Counted from the stretch's first letter, positions 8,092 to 15,339 are shown. The stretch is DNA of 22,153 bases from CAYLJO01 sp964383905 (GCA_964383905.1 CAYLJO010000098.1:1-22153); one strand, 5' to 3'. Program-made: numbers and translations. Notes: generated by a model not told the origin, from the sequence alone.

Positions 8092-8688
8092 ATGAGGCTC
8101 AAAATCTTACAGGCTGGTGAGTCGGTACTTCGTCAACCGGCTCGCCCACTGACAGCCGAAGAGATTAGAAGTGAGGCGGTCCAGCAACTGATCGAACTGA
8201 TGCGCGAAACGATGCGTGACGCTCCAGGGGTCGGTTTAGCAGCGCCACAAATTGGCGAGCCGCTGCAGATCGCAGTCATCGAAGATCGGGTGGAGTATAT
8301 GAGTAGCGCTCCTGCTGAAGTTCTGATCGAGCGAGAGCGAGAGCCAATTCCTTTTCATGTCATCATCAACCCCAGGGTTTCCATCAGAGGGGGCGGATCG
8401 GTCGAGTTTTTCGAGGGCTGCCTCAGCGTGGCCGGATTTACTGCCGTGGTTGCACGCCCGAAAGCAGTTCATGTCGAATGCCTAAACGAACACGCGGAAC
8501 CCGTAGTCATCGACGCGCGCGGCTGGTATGCGCGGATTCTTCAACATGAGATAGACCATCTCAAAGGCACACTCTATCTTGATCGGATGGAGCCACGTTC
8601 CTTTATGACAATCGATAATCACGCTCGGTATTGGAAGAATAAGTCGATCGAGCAGGTGCGCGCCGCACCGGACCGTCATCAAAGTTGA
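8092..8688 (+). CDS. def: Peptide deformylase (PDF1A-like)
   Basis: 198 residues. It removes the N-formyl group from nascent proteins in the cytoplasm using a metal ion. All three motifs are present: GVGLAAPQ (46-53), EGCLS (108-112, metal ligand C110) and HEIDH (152-156, ligands H152 and H156, catalytic E153). The insertion VEYMSSAPAEVL...IPFHVIINP, the wording EGCLSVAGFTAVVARP and GWYARILQHEIDHLKGTLYLDRM follow the PDF1A pattern best known from eukaryotic organelles rather than the E. coli form. No fmt gene follows, so it may be a second deformylase. The ATG directly abuts the stop codon of the RidA remnant, with no separate Shine-Dalgarno, implying coupled translation. Confidence 0.93.
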   Translation: MRLKILQAGESVLRQPARPLTAEEIRSEAVQQLIELMRETMRDAPGVGLAAPQIGEPLQIAVIEDRVEYMSSAPAEVLIEREREPIPFHVIINPRVSIRGGGSVEFFEGCLSVAGFTAVVARPKAVHVECLNEHAEPVVIDARGWYARILQHEIDHLKGTLYLDRMEPRSFMTIDNHARYWKNKSIEQVRAAPDRHQS

Positions 8689-8737
8689 ACAATATTTGAA
8701 CCGCGCATGAGAACCTTAGACGATAGGCCGGTCACGC

Positions 8738-8764
8738 AAAACGGCTGAAATCTCAGCCCGTTTT
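8738..8764 (+). terminator. Hairpin downstream of def, probable terminator
   Basis: AAAACGGCTGA (8738-8748) pairs with TCAGCCCGTTTT (8753-8764), with a four-base loop and one bulged C. It lies 49 bases after the def stop; the trailing T run is short. Confidence 0.55.
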
Positions 8765-8846
8765 ATAAGGGGCACCCGGTTTATAACTAACTTTGGGCTA
8801 TAGAATTTTCTCTTGCCTTTTCAGGTCAATCTGTATAAACTTCCTT

Positions 8847-8872
8847 AAAGGCGGTTTATGCCGCCTTTTTTT
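8847..8872 (+). terminator. Rho-independent-type hairpin upstream of the kinase gene
   Basis: AAAGGCGG (8847-8854) and CCGCCTTT (8861-8868) form a perfect 8-bp stem with loop TTTATG, followed by more T residues. It could back up def termination or, if transcription starts near 8845 from the weak TTGCCT/TATAAA pair at 8813-8839, form a leader stem or attenuator for the kinase gene. The ATG in its loop (8858) is in frame with the kinase but an unlikely start. Confidence 0.6.
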
Positions 8873-8920
8873 AACCGGCCTTTAACTCTTAAGTTCTTCG
8901 CGAGAGTTCTAGCATTCAAA

Positions 8921-10579
8921 ATGAATGAAATATATCCCCTAATAGAAGGGACGCCTGTCTCTCTTACCGGTATTACTTCGCGTCTTAACCGCGCGCTGAC
9001 CCCGCAAGAGGTCGTGTGTACCCTCGCCGACACTATAGCATCGCCTCTTCAATTCGATTATTGCAGTCTGATTGTACCTGCGTCAGATGCCGGTAAGGTA
9101 CGCATCTGGCGTGCCTCGCGAGATACGTCATGCAATGGGCCCGCGGCGGTAGAACTCATCGAGCCAATCTCCACATTACTTACGGAGTTGCTGGACAGAA
9201 CTGTGCCCACATTGTTAAGCGAACGCGAGTTGCAGCGCTGCGGAGCGCGCGAGTTTGGTCGGGATACAAAGTCGGTGTTGGTCTTACCTCTTTCCGCAGG
9301 TGGGCGTTCTGTCGGAATGATCTGCTTGACCAGCGCAGTGCAAGATATTTATACGAACGAAGATGCGCAGGGGCTCTCGTGGCTGGCTGATCACGTGGCG
9401 GCGGTGACGCAGGCAGTGCTGCTGGGCGCCAAAATGGATGTGGCAACGGATCGCCTGAGCGAAATTGGCCGGCTCAAGAGCGGTTTCATCAACACGCTTG
9501 TGCACGATGTACGCTTGCCGCTGACAAGTGTCCTGGGTGTACTCGAACTCTTTGAAAGCAAGCTGCAGGCGCGCGAGCTTTTTGACATGGAGGACCGCCA
9601 GTTATTGAGTTCGGCGATCGAGAGCGGCGACCGGATGCGCCGCCTGTTAGATGATCACCTCGAAATAGCGCAGCAGCAAGAACGTCCGCTGACTCTGAAT
9701 TTAGAATCACTTGATGTCGAGCAACTGATTGAAGAGGTGGCCGAACCCCTGCGTGGTGAAGCGGCTCTGCGCGGCGTTGAGATGAATATAGGTGTCGGCG
9801 CGCGCAAATTCTCAGTGCATGTCGACGGGCAACAGACGCGTCGCGCCCTCTGCCATCTTTTGAAAGCGGCGCTCGCCGCAACGCCCGACGGTGGCTTAGT
9901 TCAGGTTGAGGCTCAAGCTCTCACCGGCACACGTATCGGCGATGAAGGCCGGCGTTTCGTCGTGATTAACATCGCCGACTCTGGCCAAGGAATTCCGGCG
10001 GAACAAGTGCCATTCATGTTCGACGCCTTCTGGCAGACCGGGAGTTCACGCTCGCAGAGAGGCTACGGGATTGGCTTGGCGATTGCCAAGCGTATCGCCG
10101 CCGCGCATGGCGGTAATGTTGCGCTTCGCAGCCAAATCGGTATCGGCACAACCTATTCGATAATTCTGCCTGCAACGCAGCCGCATGCGGCGTCCTACGT
10201 GCGCCGCATCCTGATCGTTGACGACGCGCCTGAGATATTATTACTGCTCAGCAAGCTGGTGGCGCGGATGGGTTATCAGGTTGAAATAGCCTCCGGAGCG
10301 CGGCCCGCGCTTAAAGTTTTGCATGAGAAGCAGATCGACCTTTTGATTACCGACTGGGCGATGCCAGAGATGAATGGTGGCGAGTTAATCGCGGCTCTTA
10401 AAAGTCAACCGCAACTAAGCGCCATCCCTGTCATCGTGCTCACAGGCCACGACACAGAGACCGAAAGAGATGAGGCTGCAGCGGCCGGCTGTGCGCGCTT
10501 TCTCGTCAAGCCGGTCAAGCGCGACGAATTACAGAGCGTCATCACCGAACTACTGCCTACTACCAGCGCAGTAAGGTAA
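8921..10579 (+). CDS. Hybrid sensor histidine kinase: GAF-like, HisKA, HATPase, receiver
   Basis: 552 residues from the ATG at 8921. The in-frame ATG at 8858 is in a terminator loop and is rejected. No membrane segment is seen, so it is probably a cytoplasmic sensor. Order: GAF-like sensor (about 20-165); HisKA with phospho-His195 in LVHDVRLPLTSV; HATPase_c (about 270-417) with G1 DSGQGI and G2 GYGIGLAIAK; C-terminal receiver (428-545) with acidic pair D434/D435, phospho-acceptor D478 in ITDWAMPEMNG and K530. The N-box is unusual: HLLKAALAATPDGG replaces the normal NLLxNAxKxTP, losing the Mg-binding Asn. No response-regulator or output gene is adjacent. Its stop codon is part of the heptad-like element that separates it from convergent mdh. 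Confidence 0.93.
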   Translation: MNEIYPLIEGTPVSLTGITSRLNRALTPQEVVCTLADTIASPLQFDYCSLIVPASDAGKVRIWRASRDTSCNGPAAVELIEPISTLLTELLDRTVPTLLSERELQRCGAREFGRDTKSVLVLPLSAGGRSVGMICLTSAVQDIYTNEDAQGLSWLADHVAAVTQAVLLGAKMDVATDRLSEIGRLKSGFINTLVHDVRLPLTSVLGVLELFESKLQARELFDMEDRQLLSSAIESGDRMRRLLDDHLEIAQQQERPLTLNLESLDVEQLIEEVAEPLRGEAALRGVEMNIGVGARKFSVHVDGQQTRRALCHLLKAALAATPDGGLVQVEAQALTGTRIGDEGRRFVVINIADSGQGIPAEQVPFMFDAFWQTGSSRSQRGYGIGLAIAKRIAAAHGGNVALRSQIGIGTTYSIILPATQPHAASYVRRILIVDDAPEILLLLSKLVARMGYQVEIASGARPALKVLHEKQIDLLITDWAMPEMNGGELIAALKSQPQLSAIPVIVLTGHDTETERDEAAAAGCARFLVKPVKRDELQSVITELLPTTSAVR

Positions 10580-10646
10580 AAGTAAAAAAAGGCAAAAATA
10601 GGAAGATGGTAGCCTCCTCACCCTTGCCTTTTTCCTTTTACCCCTT
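10575..10646. terminator. A-rich inverted repeat between convergent genes (element B), bidirectional terminator
   Basis: The left arm (10575-10598, beginning GGTAAAAG) pairs with the right arm (about 10621-10642, reading CTTTTACC at its outer end and TTGCCTTTTT inside). On the minus strand the right arm is two exact heptads, GGTAAAA and GGAAAAA, then GGCAAGG; the left arm uses related 7-9 bp units. A-rich and T-rich arms can act as a terminator in both directions. The kinase stop codon lies in the left arm and the mdh stop codon directly abuts the right arm. Confidence 0.7.
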
Positions 10647-11579
10647 TTATATTCCGAGCACGTCGACGAGTTCCTGGACGGCGGCGGCGCTCTTTTGCAG
10701 CGCGATGCGCTCTTCGGCCTGGAGGTTGATCTCGATAATCTGTTCAAGTCCCCGCGCGCCAAGCTTACACGGGACGCCGACATACAAGCCGTTGATGCCG
10801 TACTCGCCTTCAAGGTACGCCGCACAAGGCAGAATCTTTTTCTTATCCTTTAAAATCGCTTCTGTCATCTCGACCGCCGCTGATGATGGCGCGTAGTAAG
10901 CCGAGCCGGTTTTGAGCAGCGCGACGATTTCCGCGCCGCCGTTGGCCGTCCGCTTGACGATTGCGTCGATCTGCTCTTTCGGCAAAAGCTCAGTCACGGG
11001 GATACCGGCGCAGGTCGAATAACGAGGCAATGGAACCATTGTATCGCCATGTCCCCCGAGAACGAACGCCGTCACGTTTTCCACCGACACCTCCAACGCC
11101 TCGGCGAGGAAGCAGCGCATCCGTGCCGAGTCGAGCACGCCCGCCATTCCGATCACACGGTGCTTCGGAAAACCCGATCGCCGGAGCGCAACCTGGCACA
11201 TCGCATCGAGCGGATTTGAAACGACGATCATGATCGAATTGGGCGAGCGTCTGGTAACTTCATCAACGACCTTTGAGACAATTTCTGCGTTCGTCTTGAG
11301 CAGGTCGTCGCGGCTCATCCCTGGTTTTCTCGGGAGGCCGGCGGTGATGATGACCACATCGGAACCATCCGTTCCGTCGTAGGCGTTGGTCCCGGTTAAC
11401 CGCACATCAAACCCTTCGATGGGTGCGGTCTCCGCCAGATCGAGCGCCTTGCCCTGTGGCACGCCTTCGACGACATCAACCAGTACGATATCGCCCAACT
11501 CTTTGCTCGCCAGCCATACGGCCGCGCTCGCGCCGACGTTGCCCGCGCCCACTACTGTGATCTTCCTTCGTGTACCCAT
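10647..11579 (-). CDS. mdh: Malate dehydrogenase (LDH-like type)
   Basis: 310 residues. It oxidises malate to oxaloacetate with NAD in the TCA cycle, in the cytoplasm. The Rossmann motif VVGAGNVGAS (glycines 11, 13, 16) and Asp35 after the second strand (IVLVD) indicate NAD. Arg84 in GLPRKPGMSR (lactate dehydrogenases have Gln there), with Arg90 and Arg153, indicates malate as substrate. The catalytic pair is Asp150 and His177 (GGHGDTM). Length and wording match the LDH-like malate dehydrogenases of Bacillus, Chlorobi and Acidobacteria. A purine-rich stretch (GAAAGGAAAGAGGC, minus strand) lies just upstream of the ATG. It is convergent with the histidine kinase gene. Confidence 0.96.
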   Translation of the reverse strand: MGTRRKITVVGAGNVGASAAVWLASKELGDIVLVDVVEGVPQGKALDLAETAPIEGFDVRLTGTNAYDGTDGSDVVIITAGLPRKPGMSRDDLLKTNAEIVSKVVDEVTRRSPNSIMIVVSNPLDAMCQVALRRSGFPKHRVIGMAGVLDSARMRCFLAEALEVSVENVTAFVLGGHGDTMVPLPRYSTCAGIPVTELLPKEQIDAIVKRTANGGAEIVALLKTGSAYYAPSSAAVEMTEAILKDKKKILPCAAYLEGEYGINGLYVGVPCKLGARGLEQIIEINLQAEERIALQKSAAAVQELVDVLGI

Positions 11580-11633
11580 TGCCTCTTTCCTTTCAGTCAG
11601 ATCGAGCCGCGTTTGATGGACGGAAGTTCAGGT

Positions 11634-11843
11634 TTAAGACCTGAAACCGCAGGATCCGCCTCCGCCGACAGGTATGGGTTTGCGAGCTGCAAACACCGGC
11701 AGCTCGTTGTAATATTGCTTGTCGGACTTGGAAGAGCGGGAGTGTACAGGCGCGTGCGCGTGAGTGTCAAGATAAGCGCTCAGGTCTGCGGCAGTTACCC
11801 CGTAGGCTAATGTTAATTCTTGTGTGGTTTGATGCGACTTCAT
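11634..11843 (-). CDS. Possible small protein with glycine-rich C-terminus (GGGGSCGFRS)
   Basis: 69 residues from an ATG at 11843; a GTG at 11888 would give 84. It ends 54 bases upstream of mdh on the same strand and almost fills the mdh-Smr gap, overlapping the start of the Smr gene by about 12 bases on the opposite strand. I do not recognise a family. The first part is polar and helix-like (TTQELTLAYGVTAADLSAYL), the second basic and aromatic (SKSDKQYYNELPVFAARKP), and the end is IPVGGGGSCGFRS with a single Cys. There is no Shine-Dalgarno. It may be a chance frame; the tail is reminiscent of a short peptide precursor, but no modifying enzyme is adjacent. Confidence 0.3.
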   Translation of the reverse strand: MKSHQTTQELTLAYGVTAADLSAYLDTHAHAPVHSRSSKSDKQYYNELPVFAARKPIPVGGGGSCGFRS

Positions 11844-12233
11844 GACCGGATAAAAAGATGGCTCGGCGTAGGGACGACCGCGCCTCACAATGCAAAGCCG
11901 AAGAGTTCGACGGTTGGAGGCGAAGAAGAAGTAGATCCTTTCAATCCCTTCCCCGAGCCTATCCCGTTAGAGATTCGCGACATTTTTGACCTGCACACAA
12001 TCGCGCCGCCCGACGTCAAGCGAGTGGTTGAAGAATACCTGCGCGAGGCTCACCGCGCCGGCTTTCGTAGCGTGCGCATTATTCATGGTAAAGGCGTCGG
12101 CGTGCAACGCGAGATGGTGCGCAGCATCCTCGCGCGCACTTCTTTTGTGGAAGACTGGACGGACGCGCCGCCCGAAGCGGGAGGCTGGGGCGCGACCATC
12201 GCGCACCTTTCGGCGAAAGATAAGTTGAACTAA
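11832..12233 (+). CDS. Small Smr-domain protein (MutS2 C-terminal-like)
   Basis: 133 residues from the ATG at 11832; a TTG at 11820 would add four residues. The N-terminal 45 residues are a basic then acidic linker. The rest is a complete Smr domain: DLHTIAPPDVKRVVEEYL (DLH at 53-55), VRIIHGKGVG (H85-G90) and GGWGATIAHL at the end. Smr domains are known as nucleases and RNA or DNA binders, alone or fused to MutS2; stand-alone bacterial forms are poorly characterised. No mutS2 is present in the window. It is a single gene, followed at once by a foldable element (12238-12306). Confidence 0.9.
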   Translation: MRLHDRIKRWLGVGTTAPHNAKPKSSTVGGEEEVDPFNPFPEPIPLEIRDIFDLHTIAPPDVKRVVEEYLREAHRAGFRSVRIIHGKGVGVQREMVRSILARTSFVEDWTDAPPEAGGWGATIAHLSAKDKLN

Positions 12234-12237
12234 AGAT

Positions 12238-12306
12238 GGCAGTAGGCCCAAGCGCCGACGTGGGCTCGGGTGAGAGGTGACCTCCCTCACGCCCCGGCCT
12301 GCTGCC
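12238..12306. other. Foldable element with 11-bp closing stem, unidentified
   Basis: GGCAGTAGGCC (12238-12248) pairs with GGCCTGCTGCC (12296-12306) over 11 positions, one of them G-U when read as plus-strand RNA. Inside, GTGAG-AGG (12270-12277) pairs with CCT and CTCAC (12281-12290) around a TGA loop and two bulged C residues. A competing GCCCA/TGGGC hairpin occurs at 12246-12265. No T run follows, so it is not a plain terminator. It lacks SRP RNA, RNase P, tmRNA or 5S hallmarks that I can recognise. Confidence 0.35.
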
Positions 12307-12332
12307 GCCCGGGATCCGCCGAAAGATGCATC

Positions 12333-12350
12333 TCACATAATTTAGTGTGA
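12333..12350 (+). promoter_or_regulatory. Inverted repeat TCACA-N8-TGTGA upstream of the S9 peptidase
   Basis: TCACATAATTTAGTGTGA is a dyad with 5-bp arms in an AT-rich stretch. GATAAT (12349-12354) overlaps its right edge and could be a -10 box, which would place the dyad as an operator. No convincing -35 is seen. Confidence 0.35.
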
Positions 12351-12398
12351 TAATGAAACTGCTCTCCGAAATTCGAAGTCAATAGGAATAAACATATT

Positions 12399-14450
12399 AT
12401 GAAGCGCTTGATTACCTCAGTCTTTATCGTCATCGTTGTGCTCGCAGTGGCCGCCCCGGGTCAAACGGCGCGCCAGTTCACGATTGACGACCTGCTTAGA
12501 GTTCGCCGTGTCTCTGATCCGCAGGTTTCGCCTGATGGTCGGATGATCGCTTACACCGTCACGGATATGGACAAGTCGGCGAACCGTGGTAAGACTCAAG
12601 TCTATCTAGTAGCGATTGAAGGCGGAGAGCCAAAACAACTCACAGATGCCGCGCAATCGTCAAGCTCGCCGCGCTGGTCGCCTGACGGCAGTAGGCTGGC
12701 CTTTGTTTCCGCTCGCGAGGGTGGCCCGCAAATCTGGACCATTGATGTGTCGGGCGGCGCGCTCAAAAAGGTGACAAATATCTCGACCGGGGCACGCGAC
12801 CCTGTGTGGTCGCGTGACGGGAAGCTGATCGCCTTTACCTCAGATGTTTATCCTGAATGCGCCACGGAGGATTGTAACAGGAAGCGGTCGCAGCAGGCGG
12901 AAGAGGGTAAGGTTAAAGCAAGGATCACCGACCGGTTGCTATTCCGTCACTGGAACTCATGGAAGGAGGGCAAACGCAGCCACATCTTTGTCGTCTCGAG
13001 CGAGGGTGGCGGGGAGCGCGACCTCACTCCCGGTGACTACGACGCGCCGCCGTTCAGCCTCGGCGGCCCGCCCGACTACGCTTTCTCGCCCGATTCGAAA
13101 GAGCTGGCCTTTGCGAGTAACCGGGATAAAGTCGAGGCGACTTCGACCAACGGCGACATCTTTTTAGTTCCGGTGGCCGGCGGCGAAGCCCGCAGCATCA
13201 CCGGCAGCAACCCGGGCAATGATGCCTCTCCGCTCTACTCGCCCGACGGTCGTTATATCGCTTACCGCGCGCAGACGAAGCCCGGCTTTGAGAGCGACCG
13301 CTGGCGCTTGATGCTCTATGATCGCCGGAGCGGGCAGTCGCGTTCGCTTACGGAAAAATTCGATGCCTGGGTTGATGGCTTCACCTTCTCACCCGACAGC
13401 CGGAAGATCTACTTTGTCGCCGTGGAGCGCGGCCTCCAGCCTGTTTACGTAATCTCTCTGAGCGATGGCTCGATCAGGAAGATCATTCCCGATGCCTTCA
13501 ACGATGACGTGCAGGTGACGGCAGACGGCAAAACGCTCGTCTTCTCACGCAACAGCTTGACGCGACCGAACGAGATTTTCCGCGCCGGCGCGGACGGAAG
13601 TCGAGTCACACATATCACGTCGACCAATGATGCTTTCATCTCCGGCTTCAACCTCCAACCGGCGGAGGAAGTGACCTGGGAAGGCGCGGCCGGCGCAAAA
13701 GTGAGTGGTTGGATGGTTAAACCCGCAAACTTTACGCCGGCCCAGAAGTGGCCAATGATCGTCTTGATTCACGGCGGGCCGCAGGGGGCGTGGGAAAATA
13801 ATTGGGGTTATCGCTGGAATCCGCAGACGTTCGCCTCCGCCGGATACGTCGTCTTGATGCCGAACCCGCGCGGTTCGACGGGTTACGGGCAGGAGTTCGT
13901 CGACGAAATCTCCGGTGACTGGGGCGGTAAAGCTTATATCGACATCATGAATGGCGTGGCCCATGTCCTGTCGCTCGGCTACGTCGACCGCGCCCGGATC
14001 GGGGCGGCGGGAGGTAGTTTTGGCGGCTACATGGTCGATTGGATCGAAGGGCACAACGACGACCCGCGTTTTCAATTCAAGGCCCTGGTATCACACGCGG
14101 GCGTCTACAATCTGACGAGCATGTACGGCGCGACTGAGGAATTATGGTTTCCCGAATGGGAGTTCAAGGGGACTCCATGGGATAACCCCGAGCTGTACAC
14201 GAAATGGTCACCAAACATGTTCGTGAAAAATTTCAAGACGCCGCTCCTTGTCACGCACGGCGAGCTCGATTACCGCGTTCCTGTGACCGAAGGGTTACAG
14301 CTGTTCACAGCGCTCCAGCGGCGCGGTGTCGAGTCTAAGCTCCTGTACTTCCCTGACGAAGGTCACTGGATCTTGAAACCGCAGAACTCTGAGCTCTGGT
14401 ACAACACCGTGCTCGGATGGTTCGATGCGCACCTCAAGCCGGCAACTTAG
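12399..14450 (+). CDS. Exported S9-family (prolyl oligopeptidase/DPP-like) serine peptidase
   Basis: 683 residues. A signal peptide (MKRLITSVFIVIVVLAVAAPG) implies export to the periplasm or outside. Residues 30-400 form a TolB/PD40-type beta-propeller with repeated blades (WSPDGSRLAFVS, WSRDGKLIAFTS, FSPDSKELAFASN, YSPDGRYIAY, FSPDSRKIYFV). The C-terminal alpha/beta hydrolase carries the triad Ser540 (GGSFGGYM), Asp624 (HGELDYRVP) and His656 (PDEGHWI). The family cleaves short peptides, often as dipeptidyl- or acylaminoacyl-peptidases; the C-terminal wording is closest to DPP V-like enzymes, but specificity is not readable. Such peptidases are abundant in Acidobacteriota. No Shine-Dalgarno of strength precedes the ATG. 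It is a single gene followed by a foldable region. Confidence 0.94.
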   Translation: MKRLITSVFIVIVVLAVAAPGQTARQFTIDDLLRVRRVSDPQVSPDGRMIAYTVTDMDKSANRGKTQVYLVAIEGGEPKQLTDAAQSSSSPRWSPDGSRLAFVSAREGGPQIWTIDVSGGALKKVTNISTGARDPVWSRDGKLIAFTSDVYPECATEDCNRKRSQQAEEGKVKARITDRLLFRHWNSWKEGKRSHIFVVSSEGGGERDLTPGDYDAPPFSLGGPPDYAFSPDSKELAFASNRDKVEATSTNGDIFLVPVAGGEARSITGSNPGNDASPLYSPDGRYIAYRAQTKPGFESDRWRLMLYDRRSGQSRSLTEKFDAWVDGFTFSPDSRKIYFVAVERGLQPVYVISLSDGSIRKIIPDAFNDDVQVTADGKTLVFSRNSLTRPNEIFRAGADGSRVTHITSTNDAFISGFNLQPAEEVTWEGAAGAKVSGWMVKPANFTPAQKWPMIVLIHGGPQGAWENNWGYRWNPQTFASAGYVVLMPNPRGSTGYGQEFVDEISGDWGGKAYIDIMNGVAHVLSLGYVDRARIGAAGGSFGGYMVDWIEGHNDDPRFQFKALVSHAGVYNLTSMYGATEELWFPEWEFKGTPWDNPELYTKWSPNMFVKNFKTPLLVTHGELDYRVPVTEGLQLFTALQRRGVESKLLYFPDEGHWILKPQNSELWYNTVLGWFDAHLKPAT

Positions 14451-14536
14451 ACACTCAAGTGTCCGACCGGAAAGCATCAGTAGGGCGAGCGGAAGCCTCG
14501 CTAGCTTGCCCGCTAATCTACGGGCTTGCGGCTAGC
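14450..14536. repeat. Dense palindromic region after the S9 peptidase gene
   Basis: GACACTCAAGTGTC (14450-14463) starts on the last base of the stop codon. GGGCGAGC (14483-14490) pairs with GCTTGCCC (14504-14511). GCTAGC at 14500-14505 can alternatively pair with GCTAGC at 14531-14536, with GCCCG and CGGGC inside. The stems are mutually exclusive in part. It may be a terminator or a REP-like palindromic element; there is no T run. Confidence 0.4.
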
Positions 14537-14558
14537 AGTGCTGTAACACACGGGTCAT

Positions 14559-15305
14559 ATGACAGGAGCAAGCTCCGAGGATATTGATCGCCTATCAATT
14601 CGCACTCGTCCCAACGGCTGGCCGGTAATGCGCCAGTTCTGGGGCAAGCTCCTGTTTATACACTGGCCCATCGCGGCAGAACTGCTTCGCCCGTTAATCC
14701 CTGAGCGCTTAACCATTGACACGTTTGAGGGTCGAGCATGGGTCGGCCTCGTGCCGTTCACGATGTGGGGCGTACGGCCAAGCTTCACCCCACCAATCCC
14801 TGGGTTGAGCGCATTTCATGAACTGAATGTGCGAACCTATGTGCATTTCGACGGGGCGCCGGGAGTTTGGTTCTGTTCATTGGACGCCAATAATCGTACC
14901 GCGGTCTGGGCGGCGCGCAAATTCTTTAACTTGCCGTATTTCAACGCCCGCATGAGCCTAAAACAGCAGAACCGAACCATCACCTACGATTCAACCCGCA
15001 CCCATGCATCTGCGCCCCCCGCGCGCTTTGCCGCGACTTGGAATTTTGGCAACCCGCTGCCAGCATCACGTCCCGGCTCGCTGGACTTTTTCTTGACGGA
15101 GCGTTACTGCCTCTACGCCGCTCACCGGGCTAAGATTTATCGCTGCCGGATCTTTCACCAACCATGGCCCTTACATAAGGCTGATCTGCTTTCCTATGAC
15201 TCGACAATGGTTGAATCGCACGGGCTACCGGCACCACCGGGCGCTCCCGTGCTCCATTACGCCGAGTCTTTGAAGGTAGATATCTGGCCGCTGGTTCAGG
15301 TTTGA
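14559..15305 (+). CDS. DUF2071 (YqjF-like) family protein
   Basis: 248 residues. Recognised from the opening FWGKLLFIHWPIAAELLRPL, followed by VGLVPFTMWGVRP, FHELNVRTYVHFDGAPGVWF, SLDANNRTAVWAARKFFNLPYF and the C-terminal FLTERYCLYAAHRAKIYRC. These match the DUF2071 family (B. subtilis YqjF), related in fold to acetoacetate decarboxylase-like proteins. The family's function is unknown, with no signal peptide or membrane helix seen here. It follows the peptidase by 108 bases but is separated by a palindromic region, so it is probably its own unit. It converges on the ATP-grasp gene, with only 34 bases between stops. Confidence 0.88.
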   Translation: MTGASSEDIDRLSIRTRPNGWPVMRQFWGKLLFIHWPIAAELLRPLIPERLTIDTFEGRAWVGLVPFTMWGVRPSFTPPIPGLSAFHELNVRTYVHFDGAPGVWFCSLDANNRTAVWAARKFFNLPYFNARMSLKQQNRTITYDSTRTHASAPPARFAATWNFGNPLPASRPGSLDFFLTERYCLYAAHRAKIYRCRIFHQPWPLHKADLLSYDSTMVESHGLPAPPGAPVLHYAESLKVDIWPLVQV

Positions 15306-15339
15306 TCAGTCGTAATTGTCCATCCGCTTGGACGGGAAC

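Noticed and set aside
8858..8920. Upstream ATG for the histidine kinase
   Set aside because: The ATG lies in the loop of a perfect terminator-type hairpin and the added residues resemble nothing.
12238..12340. SRP RNA, RNase P, tmRNA or 5S RNA in the Smr-S9 gap
   Set aside because: None of the conserved sequence signatures of these RNAs could be found on either strand; kept only as an unassigned foldable element.
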